Of a DNA stretch of 64,000 bases, positions 53,771 to 63,455 are shown piece after piece. The position numbers were made by a program, and so were the translations under genes. The number at the start of each line of letters is the position of its first letter. Within the stretch, counting starts at the first letter, position 1. The DNA comes from Arthrobacter sp. MYb227 (GTDB lineage: Bacteria; Actinomycetota; Actinomycetes; Actinomycetales; Micrococcaceae). The stretch covers positions 1 through 64,000 of the forward strand of contig NZ_PCPT01000001.1 in the NCBI RefSeq assembly GCF_002975435.1, read 5' to 3'. The notes beneath the pieces are model-generated. The model was not told the origin of the DNA, searched no databases, and saw only the letters and a program-made list of their open reading frames with translations.

Positions 53771-54796
53771 TCACAACGCTTGTGGAGCCACAAGACCTAA
53801 CTTCTGGGCAATCCGTTCGAGGTTCTGCGCGGTGGACTCGCGGAGATTTATCGATTTTACGGATGCTAACTGTGCAGCGGTGGGGGTGTTTTCTCCCGGG
53901 GCACGCACCGGGCTGGCCCCTGGCTCTAATTCAGTGTTCTTCACATGCTCAATAAACTCTTCAACCTGCGCCGTGTAATCGTTGAGGTCACGCACCTGAG
54001 CAACATCAAGGGCAATAATCAGCGTTCCTTGGGCTTGTTTGCTTTCTCGTGCCGAGACGGTGTCCGATCCTGACAACGCTCCACCGAGAGCTTCCACTAA
54101 CAACGCGAGGCCAAAGCCCTTGAACCCACCAAAGGGTTTGAGATGCCCGTCTGCGCCTACCCAGTCACCGGGAGTTTCATTCCCACCTTCCCGATCAAAG
54201 TGCAGGCGTGAGGAAGCTACCTGGCTGGTGGCAAAGTCAATGACCATATGTGGTGCTTGGGCGCGCGGCACCCCAGCGGCAATTGGATTTGTGGAAAGGC
54301 GTGGCTGAGTACCACCCGGTGGCAACATCGACTGAAGCGAGCCGTTATTGTTTCCAAAGATCAAGGTCACGACCCCGGCTTCCGCGGCTTCTTCACAAAA
54401 TGGTGCGAAGCGTCCGGCGAAATCGCTATCACGCACGCTTACCGCACTAACGCCGTGAGCTTTGGCACGCTGCACTGCCAGCGCCGTGGCATCGCGCAGG
54501 GCAAAGTGACCATGGGTGCGGTTTCCATTCATTGCCAGTAAGGCGCCGGTGTCTTTCTCGATGGTTGCCGTGGCTGCCGGGTTGACGTTGCCCTCAAGGG
54601 CACGATCGATATACTCGGGAAGTTTACGTAAGCCGTGGGAGGCGTGGCCACCAATTTCGGCCGAAAGTAGCTGATCTGCCATGTAGTGGGCGTCGGTTTG
54701 GTTAGCCCCTACCGCGCTCATGCATTGAACCGTGAAGTCACGAAGCTCAGCCGTTTCAAATGCGACTTCGTGGGCCACTGGGATCTGGTTATTCAC
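53771..54796 (-). CDS. Ldh-family (malate/lactate/ureidoglycolate-type) dehydrogenase
   Basis: A 341-aa protein. It has GGHASHGLRKLPEYIDR (active-site His), ALRDATALAVQRAKAHGVS, VTLIFGNNNGSLQSMLPPGG, RLSTNPIAAGVPRAQAPH and LKPFGGFKGFGLALLVEAL. These mark the type-2 malate/L-lactate dehydrogenase family, NAD(P)-dependent. Substrate not decided. GTG start with AAGGAA upstream. Confidence 0.92.
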   Translation of the reverse strand: MNNQIPVAHEVAFETAELRDFTVQCMSAVGANQTDAHYMADQLLSAEIGGHASHGLRKLPEYIDRALEGNVNPAATATIEKDTGALLAMNGNRTHGHFALRDATALAVQRAKAHGVSAVSVRDSDFAGRFAPFCEEAAEAGVVTLIFGNNNGSLQSMLPPGGTQPRLSTNPIAAGVPRAQAPHMVIDFATSQVASSRLHFDREGGNETPGDWVGADGHLKPFGGFKGFGLALLVEALGGALSGSDTVSARESKQAQGTLIIALDVAQVRDLNDYTAQVEEFIEHVKNTELEPGASPVRAPGENTPTAAQLASVKSINLRESTAQNLERIAQKLGLVAPQAL

Positions 54797-55076
54797 TGCC
54801 GTGTTCCTTACGTCTTTAGCTTCGCTAGCTGCTTGCTGATTAAGTCACTACTGCCGGATACTTCCCCGTTCGGCGCAAGGATTCAACTTTATGACCATCA
54901 GTGCAATTTCATATGACACAGAATTGTGAGGCGCATCGTACTCGGTAACGTTAACGTGGAACGGTCGCGGAGAGCTTATATCGCTCCCCGCGACCGTTAG
55001 GCCACAATACTTACGTGTGGTGCTTCGTAGTACCCAGATTCTTGCATCTCATCATGGCCAGAAGAATCTCAGCTCT
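54797..55076. terminator. Intergenic region with terminator hairpin (54960-54998)
   Basis: The 280 bases between the Ldh-type start and the ribH stop contain AACGGTCGCGGAGAGC paired with GCTCCCCGCGACCGTT (one mismatch, 7-base loop) at 54960-54998. This probably ends the rib operon transcript. The rest holds the Ldh promoter; no gene seen. Confidence 0.7.
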
Positions 55077-55559
55077 TTAGCGACGCACAAGTACCGTTGC
55101 GGTCTGCAGTCCCGCGCTCATGGCTTCGTAGCCCTTGTCTTCGATAGAACCTTCAAGACCCGCACGGGCAATTGCCTGCTCTTCGGTGTCACAGGTCAAC
55201 ACGCCAAAACCAACAGGAACCCCGGTGCGTACCGAAACGTCAGTCAGTCCTAGTGTGGCTCCCTGGCAGACATAGTCAAAGTGTGGGGTTCCACCACGAA
55301 TGACAACGCCCAGTGCGATGACCGTATCGAATTCTGGTGCCAATCGGGCGGCAGCCACCGGCAGCTCAAAGGTCCCCGGCACACGAACCAGCTCTGGTTC
55401 GGCGATCCCTGCATCGCGTGCAGCACGCAGGGCTCCGTCAATAAGCCCGTCCATGATCTGGGTGTGCCAGCTTGCGGCAACGATTACCGCACGAATGCCA
55501 GCCTTGCCCGCTGCAACAAGTTCTTCTGCGCCAATGATGGGTGCGCCGTGTCCGCTCAT
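55077..55559 (-). CDS. ribH: 6,7-dimethyl-8-ribityllumazine synthase
   Basis: A 160-aa protein. It has [56 protein letters not shown] (catalytic His) and [18 protein letters not shown]. Penultimate riboflavin step, forms icosahedral or pentameric shells. Start overlaps the ribBA stop by 4 bases. Confidence 0.97.
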   Translation of the reverse strand: MSGHGAPIIGAEELVAAGKAGIRAVIVAASWHTQIMDGLIDGALRAARDAGIAEPELVRVPGTFELPVAAARLAPEFDTVIALGVVIRGGTPHFDYVCQGATLGLTDVSVRTGVPVGFGVLTCDTEEQAIARAGLEGSIEDKGYEAMSAGLQTATVLVRR

Positions 55560-56833
55560 GATTCAACTCCTGGTGTTGTGGTGGAGGGAAGCTGCAGCGA
55601 ATGGTGCAACAGCTCCTGCTTAGTACGTAGGTATTCAAGGTTTTCCGGACGTGCCGCAACTCTGGTGGGCACGCGTTCGCTGACATTTATTCCGGCTTCG
55701 GCGAGCCATTGTTCTTTCAGCGGGTTGTTGGTGATCAAACGGATGTGGTTGAACCCAAGCGCATCCAAGATGGCTGCTGCGGCATCATAGTTGCGGGCAT
55801 CCACCGGCAGTCCGAGTTGTTCGTTGGCGGCAACCGTATTGGCACCACCATCTTGTAAGGCATAGGCGCGGATTTTATTGGCAAGACCAATCCCCCGGCC
55901 TTCATGACCGCGCAGGTAGATCAGCACACCGCCGTATTCGTTGATTGCCTGTAGCCCTGCGGTAAGTTGTTCGCCGCAGTCGCAACGGTAAGACCCAAAG
56001 ACGTCCCCGGTCAGGCATTCGGAGTGCACGCGCACTAGGGGTTCACCGGGCATGGCGCCATCGGGTCCGTTGGCGCTCAGGCTGAGGTGTTCTACCCCGG
56101 TGGAGCGTTCGGTCCATGCCCTGACGGTGAATTCACCGTAGGGGGTAGGAACCCTGACCTCGGGCCCAGACTGAACTGCTGCGGCCTTGGTGGTGATGAC
56201 TGGTTCGGCATCGCTCGAGGCGCGCCAGGCGGCCAAGTCTTCAATACTGACCAAGGGGATCTGCCACAGGTCGGCGAACTCACGTAGTGCAGGCAAACGC
56301 ATCATCGAGCCATCATCATGAACTAGTTCTGCAATCACACCAACGGGTTCGAGTCCCGCGGCAACACAGAGATCAACGCTTGCCTCCGTATGTCCGCGGC
56401 GCACAAGCACTCCCCCATCAACCGAGCGTAGCGGGAAAATATGTCCGGGACGGTTGATAGCCGAGGCTGTGGAAGTCGGATCGGCTAGGACGCGAGAGGT
56501 AAGCGCACGGTCGGCGGCACTAATGCCGGTGCTCACTCCGTGGGCGGCATCGCAGGAGACCGTGTAGGCGGTTCCCTTGGCATCCTGATTGTCTTCAACC
56601 ATGGGGGGCAGCCCCATGGCATCGGCGCGCTCACCGGTCATTGGTACACAGACAACACCTGAGCTGTGTCTAATGGTCCAGCCCATGAGTTCCGGTGTGG
56701 CAAATTCGGCGGCGAAGATAATATCGCCCTCATTTTCACGGTCGGCGTCGTCGACGACGACAACTGCCTTGCCCGCGGCCATCGCCGCAATGGCTTCTGC
56801 AATTGAATCCAGGCGAATAGTTTCGTTGCTCAT
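55556..56833 (-). CDS. ribBA: Bifunctional DHBP synthase / GTP cyclohydrolase II
   Basis: A 425-aa fusion. The RibB half (1-205) has [59 protein letters not shown] (parts). The RibA half (215-425) has [21 protein letters not shown] with the Zn cysteines, [16 protein letters not shown] and LLTNNPLK-like [11 protein letters not shown]. Provides both precursors of riboflavin. 2 bases after ribE. Confidence 0.97.
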   Translation of the reverse strand: MSNETIRLDSIAEAIAAMAAGKAVVVVDDADRENEGDIIFAAEFATPELMGWTIRHSSGVVCVPMTGERADAMGLPPMVEDNQDAKGTAYTVSCDAAHGVSTGISAADRALTSRVLADPTSTASAINRPGHIFPLRSVDGGVLVRRGHTEASVDLCVAAGLEPVGVIAELVHDDGSMMRLPALREFADLWQIPLVSIEDLAAWRASSDAEPVITTKAAAVQSGPEVRVPTPYGEFTVRAWTERSTGVEHLSLSANGPDGAMPGEPLVRVHSECLTGDVFGSYRCDCGEQLTAGLQAINEYGGVLIYLRGHEGRGIGLANKIRAYALQDGGANTVAANEQLGLPVDARNYDAAAAILDALGFNHIRLITNNPLKEQWLAEAGINVSERVPTRVAARPENLEYLRTKQELLHHSLQLPSTTTPGVES

Positions 56834-56835
56834 CG

Positions 56836-57477
56836 CTAGACTGCCTTTTCTTCGTTGGAAACTGTTGGGTTGAATGAGCCGAGTCGTTCGGCATATTTGG
56901 CCATAACATCAACTTCGAGGTTGACGTGGCTACCCACGATGCGTTGCCCAAGGGTAGTTTCGCGCAGCGTGGTTGGAATGATCCCCACCTCGAACCATTG
57001 GTTTTCTTCGGTTGCCGCGGAGACCTCGGTAATGGTCAGGGAAATACCATCGATAGCTATGGAGCCCTTCTTGGCCACGTATTTAGCTAGATCATAGGGA
57101 ATCGAGAACCTGAATCGATCCCAATCTCCAAGTGATTCGTGCTCGATGAGTGTGCCAACTCCGTCCACGTGGCCCTGGACCACGTGACCGTCAAGACGCC
57201 CGCCGGCTTGGACACATCGCTCAAGGTTAATTGATTCCCCGACGGCAAGTTCACCAATGGTCGTGTGGCGCAGCGTTTCACCCATAACATCTAGGGACAG
57301 TACATCCCCAGTGATGCTCGTCGCTGTCAGGCACACACCGTTAATGGCTATCGAGCCACCCAAATCGAGATTTTCGGTATGGTTTGGTGCACTAATTTCT
57401 AGCACTACCGAATCTTTTTCTGGGGATGGAGCTACCGATTCGATGCGGCCCATGCCGCTAATAATTCCTGTAAACAT
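56836..57477 (-). CDS. ribE: Riboflavin synthase alpha chain
   Basis: A 213-aa protein with two lumazine-binding repeats: MFTGIISGMGRIESV and SIAINGVCLTATSI, then GGRLDGHVVQGHVDGVG and SIAIDGISLTITEV. Last step of riboflavin synthesis by dismutation of lumazine. AAAGG precedes the ATG. Some nomenclatures use ribC. Confidence 0.96.
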   Translation of the reverse strand: MFTGIISGMGRIESVAPSPEKDSVVLEISAPNHTENLDLGGSIAINGVCLTATSITGDVLSLDVMGETLRHTTIGELAVGESINLERCVQAGGRLDGHVVQGHVDGVGTLIEHESLGDWDRFRFSIPYDLAKYVAKKGSIAIDGISLTITEVSAATEENQWFEVGIIPTTLRETTLGQRIVGSHVNLEVDVMAKYAERLGSFNPTVSNEEKAV

Positions 57478-57508
57478 GAGTTATCCCTTTCAAATACCGT
57501 GGCTGCGT

Positions 57509-58555
57509 TCAGGGCAGCGTTGCCGGCAGTGGTTCAAGGTGAGTAAGTGTGTCGACGCCAAGAATCTGTACGGACTCTCCATCGATGGGATCAAGCCGGA
57601 ATCTTTGGGCAGCGCTCAGTGTATTGATGCCTAAATCTCCAATACTTGGACGTCCAGCGCCAAGGAAGATAGGTGCCTGATAAAGGTGAATCTCATCAAC
57701 AAGGTCTGCTGCCAAGAATGCGGTAATGATTGATGATCCGCCTTCGATCAGCACATGTGCGATGCCGCTGGCCTGAAGCCTGCGAAGCACCTCGTGCGGG
57801 TCATGGGAATGGATATGTTCCCAGTGATCATCGGATTTCAGCGCTACATCTTCGGCGATCTCACGGTTGCCCATGATGATGCGAAGCGGCTGATTCGCAA
57901 GCGGAGCCCCAGACTCATCCCGGGCATTAAGCCGAGGATTATCCGCAATGACGGTTCCGGTTCCCACGATAATTGCATCAACCCGCGAACGGACTTGATG
58001 CGCATAGTGCAGCGACTGGGGCGAGGTGATCCATTGGCTGGTCCCATCGGCCGCGGCAATGCGGCCATCAAGGGTTTGTGCAAGATGAAGTGTCGTGAAG
58101 GGCCTGAATTGCGTGCGAGCCAAGAACCACCGGTGGTTGAGTTCTAGTGCGGCAGATTCAAGTAATCCTTGCTCAACATTGACTCCCGCAGCGCGTAGAC
58201 GTTCGGCTCCACCACCGGCTTGGGCCCCCTCATCCCTGACGGCAAAGATCACGTTGCCGATTCCTGCATCGATGATTGCTTGGGTACACGGTCCGGTGCG
58301 TCCGGTGTGGTTACAGGGCTCCAAGGTGATGACCATAGTTGCTTCGCGAGATGCTTGTTCGCTGAGCTTTCCAAGCCTGCTCAGGGCATCTGCTTCGGCG
58401 TGCGTGGTACCTGCACCGCGATGGAATCCGGTGGCAAGAATATTGCCCTCGGCATCGAGGATCACCGCACCAACCAGTGGGTTAGCACCTCGCACACCGC
58501 GCTTGGCGAGTTCCAAAGCAACTCGCATTCCTGCCAGTTGGCGTGCTGCGCGCAT
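57509..58555 (-). CDS. ribD: Bifunctional deaminase/reductase
   Basis: A 348-aa protein. The deaminase domain has RGANPLVGAVILD, THAEADAL and EPCNHTGRTGPCTQAI with the Zn ligands. The reductase domain has RPFTTLHLAQTLDGRIA, DAIIVGTGTVIADNPRLNAR and HVLIEGGSSIITAF. Start overlaps the pnuC/ribM stop by one base (TAATG). Confidence 0.96.
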   Translation of the reverse strand: MRAARQLAGMRVALELAKRGVRGANPLVGAVILDAEGNILATGFHRGAGTTHAEADALSRLGKLSEQASREATMVITLEPCNHTGRTGPCTQAIIDAGIGNVIFAVRDEGAQAGGGAERLRAAGVNVEQGLLESAALELNHRWFLARTQFRPFTTLHLAQTLDGRIAAADGTSQWITSPQSLHYAHQVRSRVDAIIVGTGTVIADNPRLNARDESGAPLANQPLRIIMGNREIAEDVALKSDDHWEHIHSHDPHEVLRRLQASGIAHVLIEGGSSIITAFLAADLVDEIHLYQAPIFLGAGRPSIGDLGINTLSAAQRFRLDPIDGESVQILGVDTLTHLEPLPATLP

Positions 58556-59256
58556 TAGTTTGGCACCTTGATCGTGGGATCTGGCAACGAGGTTTCGATG
58601 CTTGGCTTTGCATCATTTTGCGCCTTCCACCACATAAAGAAGCCAAAGAGTGTGAAGACACCGTAGAACAAGTACATGAAGGCACTTGCGTAGTATCCCG
58701 CACTGAAAAGTAGCGGAACACCGACAATATCCACGATGACCCACACCAACCAGAATTCGACCAGTCCTTTAGCCATTCCAAAGGTCGCCAGTAGTGATCC
58801 GACAAACGTCCAAGCGTCTGCCCACACCGGCTCATATGAGCCCAAGGCGCCGAAAATTGGGGTCAGCGCGACGGTTCCAACGACCATGACCGTTGCCATG
58901 GAAATGCGTTCCTTGGCGGTAGCCCAGCGTGGCGTGACTGCGTGACCACTGGAGTTTTTGCTTGATTTCCAGCGGTACCAGCCGTAGATGGACACCGCGA
59001 TGAACATGATTTGTCGTCCGGCTTGGCCCAAAAGGTTCGCCGTTGAGTCGTGCCCAAAAATACTGCCAAGAAATACCGTCAGCAATAATGCGTTTCCGAT
59101 GATTCCTACCGGCCAAGCCCAGATCTTACGGCGGATACCACCGAGCGCTGAGGCCAGACCAAAGATGTTGCCCACGACTTCGCGTACCAGCAGTGCACTG
59201 CTACCTATCGTGATGTAAGAGTTGAAAGCTTCTATGAGCCACCGCAGAAAATCCAT
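58555..59256 (-). CDS. PnuC-family transporter, probably riboflavin importer RibM
   Basis: A 233-aa protein with about seven membrane segments. It has ALGGIRRKIWAWPVGIIGNALLL (parts), SIYGWYRWKSS (the PnuC W-x-x-W region) and FWLVWVIVDIVGVPLLFSAG. Position between an FMN riboswitch and ribD points to riboflavin rather than nicotinamide riboside (inference from RibM of corynebacteria). AGGAGGACA precedes the ATG. First gene of the rib operon. Confidence 0.88.
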   Translation of the reverse strand: MDFLRWLIEAFNSYITIGSSALLVREVVGNIFGLASALGGIRRKIWAWPVGIIGNALLLTVFLGSIFGHDSTANLLGQAGRQIMFIAVSIYGWYRWKSSKNSSGHAVTPRWATAKERISMATVMVVGTVALTPIFGALGSYEPVWADAWTFVGSLLATFGMAKGLVEFWLVWVIVDIVGVPLLFSAGYYASAFMYLFYGVFTLFGFFMWWKAQNDAKPSIETSLPDPTIKVPN

Positions 59257-59410
59257 TGTCCTCCTGTCAAGCCGCGGCGGCTCCGGGGGGTTCGTGACAA
59301 CGGTTCACTGCCTTCCTTGGCGAGAGTATGCGATTAAGTTTTGATTTGAGAAGACCTAGTCTTCTGCCATCTCTTAATGCATCCCGCAAAGGGTTACAAG
59401 TGTTGCGTGT

Positions 59411-59557
59411 ACGTGCTTCTCCCATCCAGACTTTAACTGTCGGTACCGGAATTTCACCAGTTCAACCATGCTTCCAGGGCTTCAACTAAGAAATCCTTTT
59501 GGCACGGGTCGCGGACTATAACCGCCGGTTCGGACTTACACCGACCCCGGAGCACGT
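59411..59557 (-). ncRNA. FMN riboswitch (RFN element)
   Basis: On the minus strand the closing stem ACGTGCTCC.../...GAAGCACGT encloses the conserved cores GGGGTCGGTGTAAGTCCG, AACCGGCGGTTATAGTC, CGCGACCC, CTGGTGAAATTCCGGTACCG and ACAGTTAAAGTCTGGATGG. This is a complete RFN aptamer, about 155 bases ahead of the transporter start. The gap contains AGCCGC-C-GCGGCT just before the AGGAGG, which suggests control of translation start. Binding FMN should reduce expression. Confidence 0.95.
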
Positions 59558-59579
59558 TGTGTAGTTGTAGCTTCTAGTA

Positions 59580-60251
59580 TTACACGGAAACCGGAGTCTG
59601 GGCCGCGAGGTTGCGTAATGTTTCGATGGCGGCTGCCGGATCTTGCGTCCCGTACACCGAAGAACCAGCCACAAATACATCGGCACCGGCCTCTGCCGCA
59701 CGCAAGATTGTTTCGCGGGTTACCCCACCATCGACCTGCAAGGCAATGGGCAACCCAGATCCATCAATCGCCTTACGAGTCCTGCGAATCTTGGGCAACA
59801 CAATATCGAGAAACGCCTGTCCACCAAAACCGGGTTCCACGGTCATCAACAGCACCATATCCAGCTCCGGAAGCATGTCTAGGTACGGTTCGATCGGTGT
59901 TGCCGGACGCAACGCCATCGAGGCCTTCGAACCCGCAGCACGCAGATCTCGGGCTAGTTTTATTGGCGCCGCCGAGGCCTCGGCGTGAAATGTTACCGAA
60001 GCTGCCCCCGCTTCGGCGTAACCCGGACCCCAGCGATCAACATCACTGATCATTAGGTGGACGTCAAGTGGCAAATCGCTGACTTCGTTCAACCGCTGAA
60101 CCACAGGTAATCCGATGGTTAGGTTGGGCACAAAGTGATTGTCCATGACATCAACGTGGACCGCATCGGCTGTGTGAATCCGGTGCAGTTCACGTTCGAG
60201 GTTAGTGAAATCTGCAGAAAGAATCGACGGGTTAATCTTGCAATTACGCAT
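59580..60251 (-). CDS. rpe: Ribulose-phosphate 3-epimerase
   Basis: A 223-aa TIM barrel. It has [36 protein letters not shown] (catalytic Asp, His, Met), [28 protein letters not shown] and [12 protein letters not shown] (second Asp). Interconverts pentose-phosphate pathway intermediates. AGGAG lies 5 bases before ATG 60251. Ends 22 bases before the riboswitch. Confidence 0.97.
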   Translation of the reverse strand: MRNCKINPSILSADFTNLERELHRIHTADAVHVDVMDNHFVPNLTIGLPVVQRLNEVSDLPLDVHLMISDVDRWGPGYAEAGAASVTFHAEASAAPIKLARDLRAAGSKASMALRPATPIEPYLDMLPELDMVLLMTVEPGFGGQAFLDIVLPKIRRTRKAIDGSGLPIALQVDGGVTRETILRAAEAGADVFVAGSSVYGTQDPAAAIETLRNLAAQTPVSV

Positions 60252-60304
60252 TGAAACTCCTGTAAAAAGCGGGGGCTGGCCCGGTAATCTAGCGTTGGGG
60301 TAGC

Positions 60305-61858
60305 TTAGGCGGTACGCGTCAGCAAAGCCATGAACATCGCATCGGTGCTGTGAATATGCGGCCACAGTTGCACCGTGCTGCCTTCACCCACCTTACGTGC
60401 TGCATTTGCCATTCCCGGTAAGGCGGAGGCTTCCAACGCGGCACCAGTGTCCATCAATTTAACGTTCTTGTGTCGTGCCAAAGCATCATCAATCACGGCA
60501 ACTGTTTCCGCCGGGTGTGGTGAGCATGTCACGTAAGCGACAACTCCGCCCACACGAACCGCGGAAAGCGCTGCATCAAGTAGCTCACCTTGCAAGATTG
60601 TCAGCTCGGCAACATCCTTAGGGCTCTTGCGCCAGCGTGATTCTGGGCGACGACGCAGCGCACCAAGACCCGAACACGGAGCATCAACCATGATGCGGTC
60701 ATAGCCTCCGGCGTATTCGGTCTCCGCAAATTCGCGACCATCACGTACCGTGATCATCCATGTTTCGGGATCAATGGCGATAAGTGCCTTGGAGACAAGT
60801 TCGGCTCGGTGCTCGGCCGGCTCATTTGCCGTGAGCCGGGCACCCTCTTGGGCAGCAAGCGCCGCAAGAAGTGCTGCCTTACCGCCAGGACCGGCGCAGA
60901 GGTCAAGCCAGTACTGGTCCTCACCGGCGTCGGGTAGTGGAACTGCGGCCAGTGCGCGTGCAACCAATTGGGATCCAGCATCCTGAACACGGGTGCTTCC
61001 CTCGCGAACTGAGGCCAAACGCGCAATATCACCGCCCTGATAGTAGGCGGAATCCTTCACCAAGGTACCCGGTTCCGCACCCTGATCCATTGCTTCGTCA
61101 AGTGAGCCAACACCCGGTAGTGCCACAAGGTTCACCACCGGGGCCAGGTTATCTGCTGCCAGAAGATCGTTGATTTCAGTGGCATCCCGGCCGTGAGCAA
61201 CCAAGGCCTGGCGCAACGCACGAACTATCCATTCGGGGTGAGAATGAACGATTGCTGCCGCTGCATTCTCATCACTGAGGCCTTCGACAAGTTCGGCGCT
61301 CCACGTTTCAAGATCTTTCAGCGAAACCTTACGCAGCACTGCGTTTATCAATCCCGAGGCACCTGCACCGATAACCATGCGAGCCAAAGAGACCATCTCA
61401 TCAAGAGCCGCATGGTTGGGCACACGCATGGCAAGCAGTTGGTGAGCTCCCAAACGCAGCGTATCGAGTACCGCGGGATCGAGCTGAGCCAACGGACGGT
61501 CAACACAGCGCGCAAGAATTGCGTCGTAGAGACCTTGGCCACGCAGTGCACCGTAGGTCAGTTCCGTAGCGAATCCTGCATCCCGGCGATCAAGTCGGTT
61601 TTCACGAATTCGGTTCGGTAGTACCAAGTTTGCGTAAGCGTCATGCTCCGAAACAGCACGCAACACCTCAAAGGCCGTCAGGCGCGCCTGGTCCGCACGG
61701 CGGCCACGGGCCGAAGGAGCGGAGGCGCTGAATTGACGTGGCGCATTTCCACCACGGTTTCGCGTGCGCCCGGCGCTATCGCGCCGTTCTTGTCCGCCAC
61801 CACGGTTATTAGAGTTACCACGTGGACGATCTGAACGTCCCTGTCCGAATTCGCTCAT
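60305..61858 (-). CDS. rsmB: 16S rRNA (cytosine-967-C5) methyltransferase
   Basis: A 517-aa protein. It begins with an Arg/Gly/Asn-rich stretch of about 50 residues, then a NusB-like domain ([21 protein letters not shown]) and a SAM methyltransferase domain. The latter has [38 protein letters not shown] and [16 protein letters not shown] (catalytic TC). Modifies helix 31 of 16S rRNA. Start of fmt-rsmB coupling: ATGA overlap with fmt stop. Confidence 0.95.
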   Translation of the reverse strand: MSEFGQGRSDRPRGNSNNRGGGQERRDSAGRTRNRGGNAPRQFSASAPSARGRRADQARLTAFEVLRAVSEHDAYANLVLPNRIRENRLDRRDAGFATELTYGALRGQGLYDAILARCVDRPLAQLDPAVLDTLRLGAHQLLAMRVPNHAALDEMVSLARMVIGAGASGLINAVLRKVSLKDLETWSAELVEGLSDENAAAAIVHSHPEWIVRALRQALVAHGRDATEINDLLAADNLAPVVNLVALPGVGSLDEAMDQGAEPGTLVKDSAYYQGGDIARLASVREGSTRVQDAGSQLVARALAAVPLPDAGEDQYWLDLCAGPGGKAALLAALAAQEGARLTANEPAEHRAELVSKALIAIDPETWMITVRDGREFAETEYAGGYDRIMVDAPCSGLGALRRRPESRWRKSPKDVAELTILQGELLDAALSAVRVGGVVAYVTCSPHPAETVAVIDDALARHKNVKLMDTGAALEASALPGMANAARKVGEGSTVQLWPHIHSTDAMFMALLTRTA

Positions 61859-62793
61859 GCGAATTTCACCTCATCTGTGTTTCCTGAGGCAAGAATTCCT
61901 CGCGCCCAATCTGCTGCATTCATCATTTTTTTGCCCGGGGGCTGCACAAGTCCAAGCTCAACACCGTGCGATCCGGTACCAACCAGTACACGGGGTTGCT
62001 TGCCCGGCTCAATGCGTACCTGTCCCGGCTCTAGGTCGGTAACCTCGGTTGCCGGCTTCAATGTCCCAAGTTTGAATCGTTGTCCATCAAGTTCGGTCCA
62101 GGCTCCCGGATCCGGGGTAGTTCCGTTGATCCGGCGGCGGATCACCAGTGCCGGATGGCTCCAGTTGACCTTGCCATCTACAAGTGTGAGCTTGTGCGCG
62201 TAGGTGCTCTCCCCCTGTTGTAGAACACCGGCAAGTTTGCCTGCCTCAAGTCCCGAAAGAGTCTGCGAAAGCAGCACCGATCCCGAGATTGCTAAGCGAC
62301 CCAGCAGCTCTCCGGAAGTGTCGGCGGGATTAATGGTTTCGGTCAATGTTCCAAACACTGGTCCGGTGTCCAAGCCCTTCTCAAGCTGGAAGGTCACGGC
62401 TCCTGTGATGTCGTCACCAGCCATGATCGAGTGCTGTACCGGGGCAGCTCCGCGCCATATTGGCAACAATGAGAAGTGTAGATTGATCCAGCCAAGTCGC
62501 GGAATAGTCAATGCTTTTTCCGGGACTAGCCCGCCGTAGGCAACGATTGCCGCAATATCTAATTCAAGGCTTTCAAGCTTTGCCTCGGTTGCTTCATCAA
62601 TGCGGTTTGCGTGGATAATTTCAATGCCAAGTTCGGCCGCTCGTGCCGCAACTGGTGAAGGGGTAAGTACCCGTTTGCGTCCTACGAGGGCATCTTCGCG
62701 GGTTAGGACCGCAACTACATTGAATCCATCGGCGATCAGTTGATCAAGTGAGGCGACGGCGACTTGTGGGGTTCCGGCAAAGAGGACTCTCAT
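61855..62793 (-). CDS. fmt: Methionyl-tRNA formyltransferase
   Basis: A 312-aa protein. It has MRVLFAGTPQVAVASLDQL, the catalytic INLHFSLLPIWRGAAPVQHS, ITGAVTFQLEKGLDTGPVF, and a C-terminal tRNA-binding OB domain. Formylates initiator Met-tRNA. Overlaps the def stop by 4 bases. Confidence 0.97.
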   Translation of the reverse strand: MRVLFAGTPQVAVASLDQLIADGFNVVAVLTREDALVGRKRVLTPSPVAARAAELGIEIIHANRIDEATEAKLESLELDIAAIVAYGGLVPEKALTIPRLGWINLHFSLLPIWRGAAPVQHSIMAGDDITGAVTFQLEKGLDTGPVFGTLTETINPADTSGELLGRLAISGSVLLSQTLSGLEAGKLAGVLQQGESTYAHKLTLVDGKVNWSHPALVIRRRINGTTPDPGAWTELDGQRFKLGTLKPATEVTDLEPGQVRIEPGKQPRVLVGTGSHGVELGLVQPPGKKMMNAADWARGILASGNTDEVKFA

Positions 62794-63365
62794 CGCTGAC
62801 CTCCAAAGCTTGCACCGGCACCAAAGCTGGAGCCAAGGGCCGCAGCACGCTCATTGATTGTGCTTGCGGCAACCGAATTGTAGTTGGCGTTTCGCAGCTT
62901 GCGGAAGGCTTCCTTTTTCAGTTCTCCGGTGAGTCGATCAATGAAAAGGATCCCGTCAAGGTGATCAGTCTCATGCTGAATGCAGCGGGCTAGGAAGTCT
63001 TCGCCTTCAACTACCACAGGATTATTATCTACATCCACGCCGGTGGCACGGGTCCATCGGCGGCGTTTGACTGGGTAGGCCATGCCCGGAATTGAGAGGC
63101 AACCTTCGGAGACATCCTCTTGATCGTCTTCGCTCATTTCGAGCACGGGGTTGATGATGTGTCCGCGCTGGCCGGCGATTTGGTAGGTGAAGACTCGTAG
63201 CGATACGCCTACTTGAGGGGCGGCGAGGCCTGCGCCCTCAACGTTTTCCATGGTTTCGTCCATGTCTGCAACAAGCTTGCGCAGTACCGGACCAAAATCG
63301 GTGACTTCGTCTGCGCGTGTGCGCAAAATCGGGTCTCCAACGATTCGAATACTTAAGACGGTCAT
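62790..63365 (-). CDS. def: Peptide deformylase
   Basis: A 191-aa protein. It has the three motifs EGAGLAAPQVGVS, SEGCLSIPGMAYP (metal Cys) and CIQHETDHLDGILF (HExxH type). Removes the N-formyl group from new proteins. ATG 63365 (MTVLSIRIVGDP) is the family start; an upstream ATG at 63440 would add a non-conserved 25 residues. Coupled to fmt. Confidence 0.96.
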   Translation of the reverse strand: MTVLSIRIVGDPILRTRADEVTDFGPVLRKLVADMDETMENVEGAGLAAPQVGVSLRVFTYQIAGQRGHIINPVLEMSEDDQEDVSEGCLSIPGMAYPVKRRRWTRATGVDVDNNPVVVEGEDFLARCIQHETDHLDGILFIDRLTGELKKEAFRKLRNANYNSVAASTINERAAALGSSFGAGASFGGQR

Positions 63366-63455
63366 GAGATTTCCGTCCCCCTTCCGCCGGCTGAGTCCCG
63401 GCAATGTGCTGTGGATGAAGACGCCGTCAAACTCACTCATGACGGTGCCTGCTTC

